The notes beneath the pieces are model-generated. The model had not been told where the DNA came from. It searched no databases and worked only from the letters and a program-made list of their open reading frames with translations. A stretch of 64,000 nucleotides of DNA from Bacteroidales bacterium (lineage in GTDB: Bacteria; Bacteroidota; Bacteroidia; Bacteroidales; GCA-2711565): contig JANQLW010000053.1 in the NCBI GenBank assembly GCA_028280405.1, forward strand, positions 1-64,000. The letters run 5' to 3'. Positions 1 through 8,086 of this stretch are shown piece after piece (within the stretch, counting starts at the first letter, position 1; every line of letters starts with the position of its first letter). Position numbers and translations under genes: made by a program.

Positions 1-36
1 CCCTTCGGGGCATCACCCCGAAGGGCGTCGCCCCTT
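1..36. repeat. Palindromic intergenic repeat, cut by window edge
   Basis: A perfect 10-bp stem (1-10 with 16-25) with loop CATCA continues on the right into CGTCGCCCC. The matching left part would lie before position 1. The same core, GGGGCGACGCCCTT and its complement, occurs at 6449-6503 and 61107-61134. It is probably a dispersed palindromic repeat that also acts as a terminator for the gene upstream of the window. Confidence 0.75.
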
Positions 37-108
37 CTGACCAGAAAATTCCATTTTGTTTATTTAGAATCATAACAAATAATTAAATTTGTTTTCTAAT
101 TCAGAAAT

Positions 109-399
109 ATGAAAAAATTAAAAAAGAAATGGGGAGTTACTTCAAATTTTCAGATGATTATCATTTTTATCGCATTTTCAATCACCGGAAGTTTAACACT
201 AATTGTGAAACGATATTTATTTGAACTGATTGGAATTACCACAGATACTTCTCTGTTCATCATAATCCCATTATACTTATTAAGTATCATTCCGATATAC
301 TTTTCATTATTGATTATTGTAGGAACATTAATGGGACAGCATAAATTTTTCTGGGCATTTGGAAAAAAATCATTAAGCAAGTTTAAACGAAAAAAGTAA
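109..399 (+). CDS. Small two-helix membrane protein, DUF6787-like
   Basis: This 96-residue protein has a basic N-terminus (MKKLKKKWG), two long hydrophobic segments at about 16-36 and 49-72, and a very basic tail ending SKFKRKK, so both ends are predicted on the cytoplasmic side. The start WGVTSNFQ followed by a helix with ITGS resembles a small conserved Bacteroidota family (DUF6787-like); that assignment is from memory of the family pattern. No catalytic motif is visible. The next gene downstream is the ruined hemF, so it may once have been co-transcribed with heme genes. The function is unknown. Confidence 0.6.
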   Translation: MKKLKKKWGVTSNFQMIIIFIAFSITGSLTLIVKRYLFELIGITTDTSLFIIIPLYLLSIIPIYFSLLIIVGTLMGQHKFFWAFGKKSLSKFKRKK

Positions 400-426
400 A
401 ATTTTGGAATTTCATTATATATCTAA

Positions 427-815
<389 letters not shown>

Positions 816-822
816 CTTAACT

Positions 823-1833
823 ATGAGGAATAAAACTGCTGTACTGCTTATAAATGTTGGAACTCCTGATGATCCATCAGTAAGATCCGTAAGAAGGTTT
901 TTGTTTCAGTTCCTCAATGATAAATACGTCATTGATCTTCCTTATTTATTAAGAAAGTTTCTGGTCAATTGTATTATTGTACCTTTCAGGGCTCCAAAAT
1001 CTGCAAAATTATATGAGCTTTTATGGGATGAAAAAGGGTCACCTCTATTATACTTGAGTGAATCTTTGAAAGATAAACTTCAATCAAAGCTTCCTGGTCA
1101 TGATATATTTTTAGGCATGCGCTACGGCAACCCTTCAATCGAATCTGTTATAAAAAAGGTTAAGAAGGATGGGTATTCTAATTTAATATGTATTCCTCTT
1201 TATCCTCAATACGCCACTTCAACTACATTAACTTCTATGGTTGAAGTTGAAAAACAGATCGAAAAATACAAATTGAAGATTCCATATAAATTTGTTGATC
1301 AATTCTTCCAAAATAAAGACTTTATTGATTCCTTCGTTGCAAGTGCAAACAATTATGATCTATCATCTTATGATCATATCATATTTTCTTATCATGGGCT
1401 TCCTGTTAATCAAGTAGAAAACACTCATAAAGGATCTAAATGTGAAGATTTAAATTGCATTAAAGAATATAAAGAAGAAAACAAATTTTGTTATCATGCA
1501 GCTTGCTATGCAACAACACGGTTATTGGTTAAAGAGTTAAATCTTAATCCTGACCAATATACGACCTGTTTCCAGTCTCGTTTATCTAAAAACTGGTTAA
1601 AACCCTTTTCAGATGATGTAATCATTCAAAAAGCTAAAGAAGGCAAAAAAAGAATCTTGGTATTTTGTCCGGCCTTTGTAACTGACTGTTTGGAAACAAC
1701 TATTGAGATAGGATATGAATACGCAGAACTTTTTAAAGAAAATGGAGGAGAAAAACTTCAACTCGTTGAAAATTTAAATGATAGTGATGAATGGACAGAA
1801 TGCTTAAAAGGCATGATTGAAAAAAATTTTTAA
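823..1833 (+). CDS. hemH: Ferrochelatase
   Basis: Inserts ferrous iron into protoporphyrin IX, the last step of the protoporphyrin-dependent heme pathway. The N-terminus KTAVLLINVGTPDDPSVRSV is typical of the family; the catalytic histidine lies in SYHGLP near residue 188, and the conserved acidic region is FVTDCLETTIEIG near the C-terminus. The start is set at ATG 823; an in-frame TTG at 808 lies inside the hemF remnant and adds residues absent from the family. Length (336 residues) is normal. Four cysteines spaced C-x4-C-x10-C-x4-C follow the catalytic histidine and could bind an iron-sulfur cluster, as reported for some bacterial ferrochelatases; this is inference. Confidence 0.94.
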   Translation: MRNKTAVLLINVGTPDDPSVRSVRRFLFQFLNDKYVIDLPYLLRKFLVNCIIVPFRAPKSAKLYELLWDEKGSPLLYLSESLKDKLQSKLPGHDIFLGMRYGNPSIESVIKKVKKDGYSNLICIPLYPQYATSTTLTSMVEVEKQIEKYKLKIPYKFVDQFFQNKDFIDSFVASANNYDLSSYDHIIFSYHGLPVNQVENTHKGSKCEDLNCIKEYKEENKFCYHAACYATTRLLVKELNLNPDQYTTCFQSRLSKNWLKPFSDDVIIQKAKEGKKRILVFCPAFVTDCLETTIEIGYEYAELFKENGGEKLQLVENLNDSDEWTECLKGMIEKNF

Positions 1834-1847
1834 AAATGAATTGCTGA

Positions 1848-1874
1848 TTTATATTTATGGCCATTTAATATAAA
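1848..1874. repeat. AT-rich near-palindrome after hemH
   Basis: TTTATATTTATGG (1848-1860) faces CCATTTAATATAAA (1861-1874), pairing with one extra base on the right. It lies 15 bases after the hemH stop and could be a weak terminator or protein-binding dyad. The rest of the 272-base gap up to 2105 is AT-rich, with only a promoter element near its end. Confidence 0.4.
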
Positions 1875-2081
1875 TATATTCTAAGCTAAAGCCTATAGAA
1901 GTTTATATAAACTCCTAATTAAAAACATAGGCTAATACAAGATACGATTCTAAAATTTAGTAAGCATATAACACAACTAAATTAACGTTTTATTTACATG
2001 ATAATAGTTTGATTTTGGCATAGATTTAGGTATTTTTACATAGGTTGGTTATCTTAGTTACTTATATTTACAAAAAATATT

Positions 2082-2089
2082 TATCTTTG
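2082..2089 (+). promoter_or_regulatory. Promoter -7 element, TATCTTTG
   Basis: TATCTTTG fits the Bacteroidota consensus TAnnTTTG and ends 16 bases before the hicB-like start at 2106. No convincing TTTG -33 element is seen at the usual 19-20 base spacing. Confidence 0.5.
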
Positions 2090-2105
2090 AGCTCATTTTT
2101 GAATT

Positions 2106-2501
2106 ATGGCAAAATATCTTTTTCAGGGGGATTTTAAAAACAAAGTTGGTGAAGTGAAGGTTAAACTTTTATTGGTTAATTTTAAAGATGAAAATAATAT
2201 TCATTTTATATATTCACCTCATTTAGATTTAACTGGGTATGGTCAATCTTTAGATGAAGCAAAAAAATCTTTCGAAATAGTTTTTGAAGATCTTATCGAT
2301 TATACATTAAAGAAAAAATCTTTAGGTAAGGTTTTATCAAAATTAGGATGGCAATTAAAAGGAACAATTAAGAAGCCCAAAAAAGTTCTTGCTCCTAGTA
2401 TTACTTCTGTTATAAATAAGAATGATTATGTTTCTGAAATTTTTGATAAATATCCAGTAAGTACATATCATCAAGAAGTTGGAATACCTGCTTTTGCATA
2501 A
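2106..2501 (+). CDS. HicB-like antitoxin
   Basis: This 131-residue protein has the HicB-type fold signature: an N-terminal beta-rich part, then YSPHLDLTGYGQSLDEAK at about residues 36-53, a helical part (SFEIVFEDLIDYTL) and KVLSKLGW. The tail carries SITSVINKNDYV, perhaps the DNA-binding or toxin-contacting segment. HicB proteins neutralise the HicA mRNA interferase and repress their own operon. The next gene, 11 bases downstream, is a frameshifted hicA-like gene in the same orientation, which strongly supports the assignment. The order hicB then hicA is the reverse of the E. coli operon but is common. The antitoxin itself is intact. Confidence 0.75.
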   Translation: MAKYLFQGDFKNKVGEVKVKLLLVNFKDENNIHFIYSPHLDLTGYGQSLDEAKKSFEIVFEDLIDYTLKKKSLGKVLSKLGWQLKGTIKKPKKVLAPSITSVINKNDYVSEIFDKYPVSTYHQEVGIPAFA

Positions 2502-2512
2502 AAAGTTATGGG

Positions 2513-2726
2513 ATGCCTACGAATAAGTTATCAAATATTCCTTTAAAAGATTTTCGTAAATTTTTATCAAATCAAGGATTAAAATATTATAAAAGATACT
2601 AAGGGGAGAGGTGGTCATGAAAAATGGTCTAAACAAGGGATGGACAGGGCAATCACTATTCAAGCTCATATTGATCCAGTTCCTGAATTTATCGTAAAGC
2701 ATATTAAGGCATTTAGGGATGCATAG
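2513..2726 (+). pseudogene. Frameshifted HicA-like mRNA interferase toxin
   Basis: From ATG 2513 the frame reads IPLKDFRKFLSNQGLKYYKRY and stops at about 2600. In the neighbouring frame the text continues KDTKGRGGHEKWSKQG, then ITIQAHIDPVPEFIVKHI and stops at 2724-2726. GGHEKW and HIDPVPEFIVK are hallmark HicA (YcfA-like) segments; the catalytic His is in GGHEKW. Removing one T from the TATTATAAAA stretch near 2586-2594 restores one continuous frame of about 70 residues, the usual HicA length. So the gene carries a single-base frameshift: toxin off, antitoxin kept. A sequencing error in this homopolymer-rich stretch is an alternative. Confidence 0.75.
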
Positions 2727-2864
2727 AAAATCTTTCTTTGATGCCTTGAAGAATCAATAGTTAATTCTGGCAAAAGAAATTAATATCTAATTTATAATCA
2801 ATCCAACTTTCTCCTTTTGTTCAAAATTAACAAGCCTGCGATTCTTATTTACCAAAGAGTTTAA

Positions 2865-2872
2865 TATATTTG
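2865..2872 (+). promoter_or_regulatory. Promoter -7 element, TATATTTG
   Basis: TATATTTG matches TAnnTTTG and lies 72 bases before the start of the acetyltransferase gene at 2944. The -33 region is not clear. Just downstream AGAAC-CTTT-GTTCT (about 2892-2905) is a small dyad. Confidence 0.5.
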
Positions 2873-2943
2873 TTTGAAGCCATTTGGCTCAAAGAACCTT
2901 TGTTCTAGCCTAATTTAATTGTTCATTTCAAACTTTTTAAAAA

Positions 2944-5628
2944 ATGGGAATTCGTAAGCTTAACAGTATATTCAGACCACAAAGAATCGCCATTATCGGA
3001 GTTCCGACCAATCCAAATAGCGTTGGAGGTATTACTTTGCGAAATTTAGTAGGCGGAGGATTTCAGGGAGTCGTTTATCCTGTAAATCCAAAATATGAGG
3101 CCGTACTAGGCATCCCTTGTTATCCGAATGTAAAAAGCTTACCTAAAAAACCAGATTTAGCAGTAATATGTACCTCTGCAAAGCTGGTACCTCAACTAGT
3201 AGAAGAATGTGGAGAAGCAGATATTAATGGGGTAATTATCATGTCGGCAGGATTTAAAGAAGCCGGAGAAGAAGGGAAAAAACTGGAAGAAAGTCTAAAA
3301 CAAATTGTAGCTAAATATCCCGGGATGCGGGTTATTGGACCGAATTGCCTTGGATTAATTGTGCCGGGAAGAAATATGAATGTGAGTTTTGCTTCATCAA
3401 TGCCAAAGAAAGGACATGTAGCTTTCATTTCACAATCCGGAGCACTTGGAAGCTCTGTCTTGGACTGGGCCAAAGATGAAAACCTCGGTTTCTCCTATTT
3501 CGTCTCCATTGGAAATGCGATGGATGTTAGCTTTGGAGATTTAATCGACTTCTTCGGACAAGATGCAAATACAAAATCCATTGTTCTATATGTAGAATCA
3601 ATTGCAAATGCTCGCAAATTTATGACAGCTGCCAGAGCTTTCGCCCGTAAAAAACCAATTATTGTTTATAAAGCAGGAAGATTCCCGGAATCAGCAAAAG
3701 CGGCGGCATCTCATACCGGAGCCATGGCTTCTGAGGATGTTGTTTATGATGCTGTATTTAGAAGAGCAGGAATAGCAAGAGTATACAACATCGGAAATAT
3801 TTTCAACTTTACAGATTTGATCGGGCGAAAACGAATTCCCAAAGGGCCTAATCTGGCAATTATTACAAATGCCGGTGGGCCCGGTGTAATGGCTACAGAT
3901 ACACTTATTGCGAATAAAGGTAATTTGGTTAAGCTTAGTGAAGAAACCATAAACCGCTTAAATGCTTATCTTCCTTCTTATTGGTCGCATGGAAACCCTG
4001 TCGATGTTTTAGGAGATGCTAATGCAGAAAGATATTCTGAATCGACACGTATTGTCCTTGACGACCCAAATGTGGATGCCGTATTGGTAATCTTGACACC
4101 TCAAGCGATCACACAACCGACAGAAACAGCCAGAGCAATTGTACGTTTAGCCGAAGATAACTCAAAACCTATTATGGCAGCCTGGTTGGGTGGAAGAAGC
4201 ATGAAAGAAGGAATTTCCATCTTTAATGAAGCGGGAATTGCTGTTTATGAAACTCCCGAACAAGCAATCAATGCATTTATGACACTGGTTAGATATTCCA
4301 GAAATCTAGAGGCTCTGTTTGAAACTCCAAAAGATGTTCCCGTTCATTTTAATTATGATCGTCAAAAGCTACGTGAAGATTTTAATGTAAAAATGAAAAC
4401 AAAGGGAAAAATCCTATGTGAGATAGATTCCAAAAATTTTCTTGAAACCTATGGCATCACAACAACCCAACCGGAATTAGCTAAAAACGAAAGAGAAGCC
4501 GTTCAAATAGCTAATCATATGGGTTATCCGGTAGCATTGAAAATTTGTGCCGAAGACATTCCACATAAAACAGATGTGGGTGGAGTAACTTTAAATATTG
4601 CCGGAGAAAAAGGGCTTGCCAAAGCATATCGTTCAATGATGCGAAACTTTGAAGAAAAACTCCCGGATACAAAAATTGAAGGAATTAGCATTCAGCCAAT
4701 GCATGATACAAAAGAAGGCGTGGAACTTATTCTTGGAATTAAAAAGGATCCTATTTTTGGAACAGTTATTCTTGCAGGAATGGGAGGCATTGGAGCTGAA
4801 CTATTTAACGATACTGCACTGGGCTTCCCTCCTCTTAACGAAAGATTAGCCCGGCTGATGCTGGAATCCTTGAAAATATATCCTATGCTTAAAGGATATA
4901 GGGGAAGACCCGCTCTCAATGAAGATAAATTGATAGAAATAATGATCCGTTTATCTTATTTGGCAGCTGATTATCCCGAAATTGAAGAACTGGATATAAA
5001 TCCGATTCTGGTTACAGAAAATGAAGTTACCGCTTTGGATGCCCGTGTAATCATTGATAAAGAAATTCTGGATAAGCCTGTTCCGCAATTCTCGCACTTG
5101 GTACTTCATCCTTATCCTGAAAAATACGTAAGGCCCGAACGATTAAATGATGGAACCCAAATTATTTTAAGGCCAATTAAACCTGAAGATGAACCCCTAT
5201 GGCTTGAGTTGCTGGGAAGTTGTTCCAAAGAGTCTATTTATTCACGATTCAGGTATAACTTTCATTTTGATTCGCATGAAATAGCTACACAGTTCTGTTT
5301 TATTGATTATGCTCGTGAAATAGCAATTGTAGCTGAAATAATGGAAGAAGGCAGGAGGAAATTAATTGGAGTGGGTCGACTTATTGCAGATCCGGATCAT
5401 GAAATAGCAGAATATGCAGTATTAATTACTGATAAATGGCAACGTAAAGAACTAGGTGTTATGTTCACAGAGTATTGTTTGGAAATTGCAAAACAATGGA
5501 ACTTAAAAACATTTTATGCACAAACGACCAAAGATAATCACGCTATGATTTCTGTTTTCAAAAAAATGAATTTCAGAATCAAATTTAACTCTGATGGAAC
5601 GGTTGATGTTTATAAAGACCTTAATTAA
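2944..5628 (+). CDS. Pat/PatZ-type protein acetyltransferase (ACS-ADP domains + GNAT)
   Basis: This 894-residue protein has the layout of the Pat/PatZ (YfiQ) lysine acetyltransferases. A CoA-binding domain (about 1-130; IAIIGVPTNPNSVGG) is followed by a succinyl-CoA-ligase-like domain (about 150-290, with GPNCLG and SHTGAM at about 255-260), an ATP-grasp domain (about 490-715; GYPVALKI, HKTDVGGV) and a C-terminal GNAT domain (about 730-890; IILRPIKPEDEP). Members acetylate lysines of metabolic enzymes such as acetyl-CoA synthetase from acetyl-CoA. Because SHTGAM keeps the histidine that is phosphorylated in ADP-forming acyl-CoA synthetases, residual synthetase activity cannot be excluded. The sirtuin gene follows directly, giving a writer-eraser pair. 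Confidence 0.88.
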   Translation: MGIRKLNSIFRPQRIAIIGVPTNPNSVGGITLRNLVGGGFQGVVYPVNPKYEAVLGIPCYPNVKSLPKKPDLAVICTSAKLVPQLVEECGEADINGVIIMSAGFKEAGEEGKKLEESLKQIVAKYPGMRVIGPNCLGLIVPGRNMNVSFASSMPKKGHVAFISQSGALGSSVLDWAKDENLGFSYFVSIGNAMDVSFGDLIDFFGQDANTKSIVLYVESIANARKFMTAARAFARKKPIIVYKAGRFPESAKAAASHTGAMASEDVVYDAVFRRAGIARVYNIGNIFNFTDLIGRKRIPKGPNLAIITNAGGPGVMATDTLIANKGNLVKLSEETINRLNAYLPSYWSHGNPVDVLGDANAERYSESTRIVLDDPNVDAVLVILTPQAITQPTETARAIVRLAEDNSKPIMAAWLGGRSMKEGISIFNEAGIAVYETPEQAINAFMTLVRYSRNLEALFETPKDVPVHFNYDRQKLREDFNVKMKTKGKILCEIDSKNFLETYGITTTQPELAKNEREAVQIANHMGYPVALKICAEDIPHKTDVGGVTLNIAGEKGLAKAYRSMMRNFEEKLPDTKIEGISIQPMHDTKEGVELILGIKKDPIFGTVILAGMGGIGAELFNDTALGFPPLNERLARLMLESLKIYPMLKGYRGRPALNEDKLIEIMIRLSYLAADYPEIEELDINPILVTENEVTALDARVIIDKEILDKPVPQFSHLVLHPYPEKYVRPERLNDGTQIILRPIKPEDEPLWLELLGSCSKESIYSRFRYNFHFDSHEIATQFCFIDYAREIAIVAEIMEEGRRKLIGVGRLIADPDHEIAEYAVLITDKWQRKELGVMFTEYCLEIAKQWNLKTFYAQTTKDNHAMISVFKKMNFRIKFNSDGTVDVYKDLN

Positions 5629-5638
5629 ATTATAAATG

Positions 5639-5685
5639 ATGAATTATAGATTATGAATTCGGATTATTCATAATCTATAACTCAT
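5639..5685. repeat. Inverted repeat built from ATTATGAATTATAG words
   Basis: A 20-base left arm (5639-5658) and right arm (5666-5685) pair with one mismatch around a 7-base loop. The arms consist of short repeated words (GAATTATAGATTATGAAT). It fills most of the 71 bases between the acetyltransferase and the sirtuin. Similar words occur after 59338 and near 15311. It may be an RNA processing or attenuation hairpin, or a dispersed repeat. Confidence 0.7.
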
Positions 5686-5699
5686 AATCCATAATTCTT

Positions 5700-6449
5700 A
5701 TGACTTCAATAGAAACGATTCATGAGGCAGCTGAGATAATCCGTACCGCCAGGTATGCGGTAGGATTTACAGGTGCAGGTATTTCTGTTGAAAGTGGTAT
5801 TCAACCTTTTAGAGGAGAATCGGGATTATGGAATGAACATGATCCCATCTTTGTGGAAATAGAATACTTCAGACACAAACCTCTGGCATCCTGGAATAAA
5901 ATAAAAGAAGTTTTTTACGATAGCTTTGATCAGGCCAGGCCAAATTTGGCACATGAAGTATTGGCAAAAATGGAAGGGCGTGGGTTTGTTGAATCAGTGA
6001 TTACACAAAACATTGATAACCTCCATCAAAAAGCCGGATCAAAATACGTGTATGAACTCCATGGTACTTCCCGTACCCTTTCCTGTACTGAATGTTCCTC
6101 TGAGTATGATTTAAGTTTTGCTGATTTAAACTTTCTCCCTCCTACTTGTTTCGTTTGTAAAGGGATTTTAAAACCAGATATTGTTTTCTTCAATGAACCA
6201 ATCCCTCACTTTCCATTAAAAAGATCTAAAGAGGAAGCAAAGAAAGCGGATGTATTATTAATTATTGGTACAAATGCAGAAGTTTACCCAGCTAACGAAA
6301 TACCAGTCATAGCTAAAGAAAATGAAGCAACCATTATTGAAATTAATATTGTAAAATCAGAATTTACAGATACTATCACCGACTACTTTCTGGAAGGTAA
6401 GGCCACAGAAATAATGGAAGAAATAGGAAAATACCTTTATCTAATTTAA
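5700..6449 (+). CDS. cobB: SIR2-family NAD-dependent protein deacylase
   Basis: Removes acyl groups from lysines using NAD, giving nicotinamide and O-acetyl-ADP-ribose. Visible motifs are GFTGAGIS (about 21-28), FRGESGLW, the NAD-binding QNIDNLHQKAG, the catalytic His in YELHGT (about 121), and two zinc-binding cysteine pairs, CTEC and CFVC (about 130-160). The usual GIPxFRG appears as GIQPFRG, a small deviation. At 249 residues it is of normal CobB length. It lies 71 bases after the Pat-like gene and probably reverses that enzyme's acetylation. The stop codon is already inside the palindromic terminator that follows. Confidence 0.92.
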   Translation: MTSIETIHEAAEIIRTARYAVGFTGAGISVESGIQPFRGESGLWNEHDPIFVEIEYFRHKPLASWNKIKEVFYDSFDQARPNLAHEVLAKMEGRGFVESVITQNIDNLHQKAGSKYVYELHGTSRTLSCTECSSEYDLSFADLNFLPPTCFVCKGILKPDIVFFNEPIPHFPLKRSKEEAKKADVLLIIGTNAEVYPANEIPVIAKENEATIIEINIVKSEFTDTITDYFLEGKATEIMEEIGKYLYLI

Positions 6450-6503
6450 AAAAAGGGGCGTCGCCCTTTGGGGTGATGCCCCAAAGGGCGACGCCCCTTT
6501 TTT
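6449..6503. terminator. Long palindromic repeat acting as bidirectional terminator
   Basis: A 19-bp perfect GC-rich stem (6455-6473 with 6479-6497) is extended by six A:T pairs and has the 5-base loop TGATG. It has A-runs on the left and T-runs on the right, so it can end transcription of the sirtuin gene on + and of adk on -. The core GGGGCGTCGCCCTT is shared with the repeats at 1-36 and 61107-61134, so it is both a terminator and a member of a repeat family. Confidence 0.88.
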
Positions 6504-6525
6504 ATCTAGGAATTCCTATCTACAA

Positions 6526-7089
6526 TTATACTAATCCGCTACAAATTGAATTAAAAATATCGTCAATTGACCCAACTCCCTGAACTTCCAATAATTTTTC
6601 CTGCTTTTCATAATATTCCAGCAAAGGAGAAGTTTGATTCTTATACACTTTTAAACGATTACTAATAGTAGCTTCATTGTCATCTTCACGGCCTTCAATT
6701 TCAGCCCTCTTTAATAAACGGCTGACAACTTCCTCATCTGGAATATCAAGAGATATAACTTTAGAAATATGATCATTAATCTCAATCATTAATTTATCTA
6801 AAGCTTCAGCCTGAACAATCGTTCTGGGAAAGCCGTCTAAAATAAAGCCATTGACATCTTTATTTTTATCAAATAGATCATGAAGGATATCAATTAGAAG
6901 ATTATCCGGCACAAGTTCACCCTTGTCAATAAAACTTTTTGCCAGAATACCTAACTCTGTTTTATTTTTAATTTCTGAACGCAGGATATCTCCTGTCGAT
7001 ACATGTTTCAACTTAAATTTTTCAGCAATTTTTACTGATTGTGTACCCTTACCTGATCCGGGTGGGCCAAATAGAATTAGATTAAACAT
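6526..7089 (-). CDS. adk: Adenylate kinase
   Basis: Interconverts ATP + AMP and 2 ADP. The P-loop GPPGSGKGTQ lies at residues 8-17; HVSTGDILR and DGFPRT are the AMP-binding and NMP-domain motifs, and the lid region carries EGREDDNEATISNRL. At 187 residues it is a short form without the zinc-binding long lid. The gene is single, convergent with the sirtuin gene and divergent from the DUF4271-like gene. Its promoter element is at 7160-7167. Confidence 0.95.
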   Translation of the reverse strand: MFNLILFGPPGSGKGTQSVKIAEKFKLKHVSTGDILRSEIKNKTELGILAKSFIDKGELVPDNLLIDILHDLFDKNKDVNGFILDGFPRTIVQAEALDKLMIEINDHISKVISLDIPDEEVVSRLLKRAEIEGREDDNEATISNRLKVYKNQTSPLLEYYEKQEKLLEVQGVGSIDDIFNSICSGLV

Positions 7090-7159
7090 AGCTATATTGT
7101 TGACAATTATACATTCGGATGATTCCGCGCCCCAAATAAAACCTTGCCCAAATACTAAA

Positions 7160-7167
7160 CAAATATA
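7160..7167 (-). promoter_or_regulatory. Promoter -7 element for adk
   Basis: On the minus strand this reads TATATTTG (TAnnTTTG), 70 bases upstream of the adk start. It is one half of a divergent promoter region with the element at 7204-7211. Confidence 0.5.
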
Positions 7168-7203
7168 AGGATAACCTATGGTTCGTTAAACTAAAATTAT
7201 CAT

Positions 7204-7211
7204 TAATTTTG
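7204..7211 (+). promoter_or_regulatory. Promoter -7 element before the DUF4271/hemD/rnpA operon
   Basis: TAATTTTG fits TAnnTTTG and lies 37 bases before the ATG at 7249. The -33 box is weak. Confidence 0.5.
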
Positions 7212-7248
7212 CATTATACTGAGATAATATTTTACAAAGCAAGACAGC

Positions 7249-8046
7249 ATGCCCACAGACTCAACTTATCTTTCAAACTCAATTACCAATATCACAGATT
7301 CTATTGAGGCTTCATATGACACTATAAGTTTGCAGGCAAACCAAATTAAGTCTTTTCTGACTGAAAAAAATATAGGTTCTTTTCAAAATACAGAACTAAA
7401 AAAAGACAATACAGACTGGTTAAGTGGCATGATGTTACTGGCGATGCTGTTACTTGCAGCTACAAACTTTTTGTTTCGTAAAAGGTTCAGGCAAATCATA
7501 AATGCTTTTCTGGGAAGGAATTATGCAAATCAATTAATGCGTGAAGGCAATCTGTTTAAAGATCAAATCAGTATTTTCTTATCCTTGATTTATGCAATCA
7601 GTATTCCGGCATTTTACCTGATTGGAGCTATTACGCTTTTCCCGGAAGCACCCATTCAATTAAATATTCAATTCTTTTTGTATAGCTTAATTATTGTATT
7701 AGGCCTATGGTTTGTAAAAGCAATTATTATAAGGTTTACGGCAATTTTATTTAATACAGGTAAAGCTTCTTATGAAATATTAACTCATCTGCTAATCTAT
7801 AATTTAACTTCAGGTTTTGTTTTGCTTCCGGCAACAATTTTATTTCATTATTCAGAAACGATTTATATCCTTTATATAAATATCGGTTTATGGATAATCA
7901 TTAATATTCTTCGCTTCATCAGGCTTATTAGCGTTGGCTTCTCTTATTCTATTTTTTCAACTTTGCATTTATTTTTATATCTTTGCACCCTCGAAATTAT
8001 ACCTTCGGTTTTATTAATAAAATTATTAATGATCAAATTGGGATAA
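7249..8046 (+). CDS. Polytopic membrane protein, DUF4271-like
   Basis: This 265-residue protein has a polar N-terminus of about 60 residues and then about six hydrophobic helices (near 62-77, 108-130, 138-165, 178-203, 204-226 and 230-262). Proteins of this size and topology placed directly before hemD are annotated as DUF4271 in Bacteroidota; I assign it from that context and hydropathy pattern, not from a diagnostic motif. The function is unknown. It is the first gene of an apparent operon with hemD, rnpA, yidD and an S41 protease. Confidence 0.7.
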   Translation: MPTDSTYLSNSITNITDSIEASYDTISLQANQIKSFLTEKNIGSFQNTELKKDNTDWLSGMMLLAMLLLAATNFLFRKRFRQIINAFLGRNYANQLMREGNLFKDQISIFLSLIYAISIPAFYLIGAITLFPEAPIQLNIQFFLYSLIIVLGLWFVKAIIIRFTAILFNTGKASYEILTHLLIYNLTSGFVLLPATILFHYSETIYILYINIGLWIIINILRFIRLISVGFSYSIFSTLHLFLYLCTLEIIPSVLLIKLLMIKLG

Positions 8047-8086
8047 TTGAGAACAAAATAAATGTTTGATTTAAATAGCTGGAAAA

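Noticed and set aside
2517-2702. Minus-strand frame of 61 codons opposite the hicA remnant
   Set aside because: The plus strand contains HicA motifs in two frames; the minus-strand frame has no family features.
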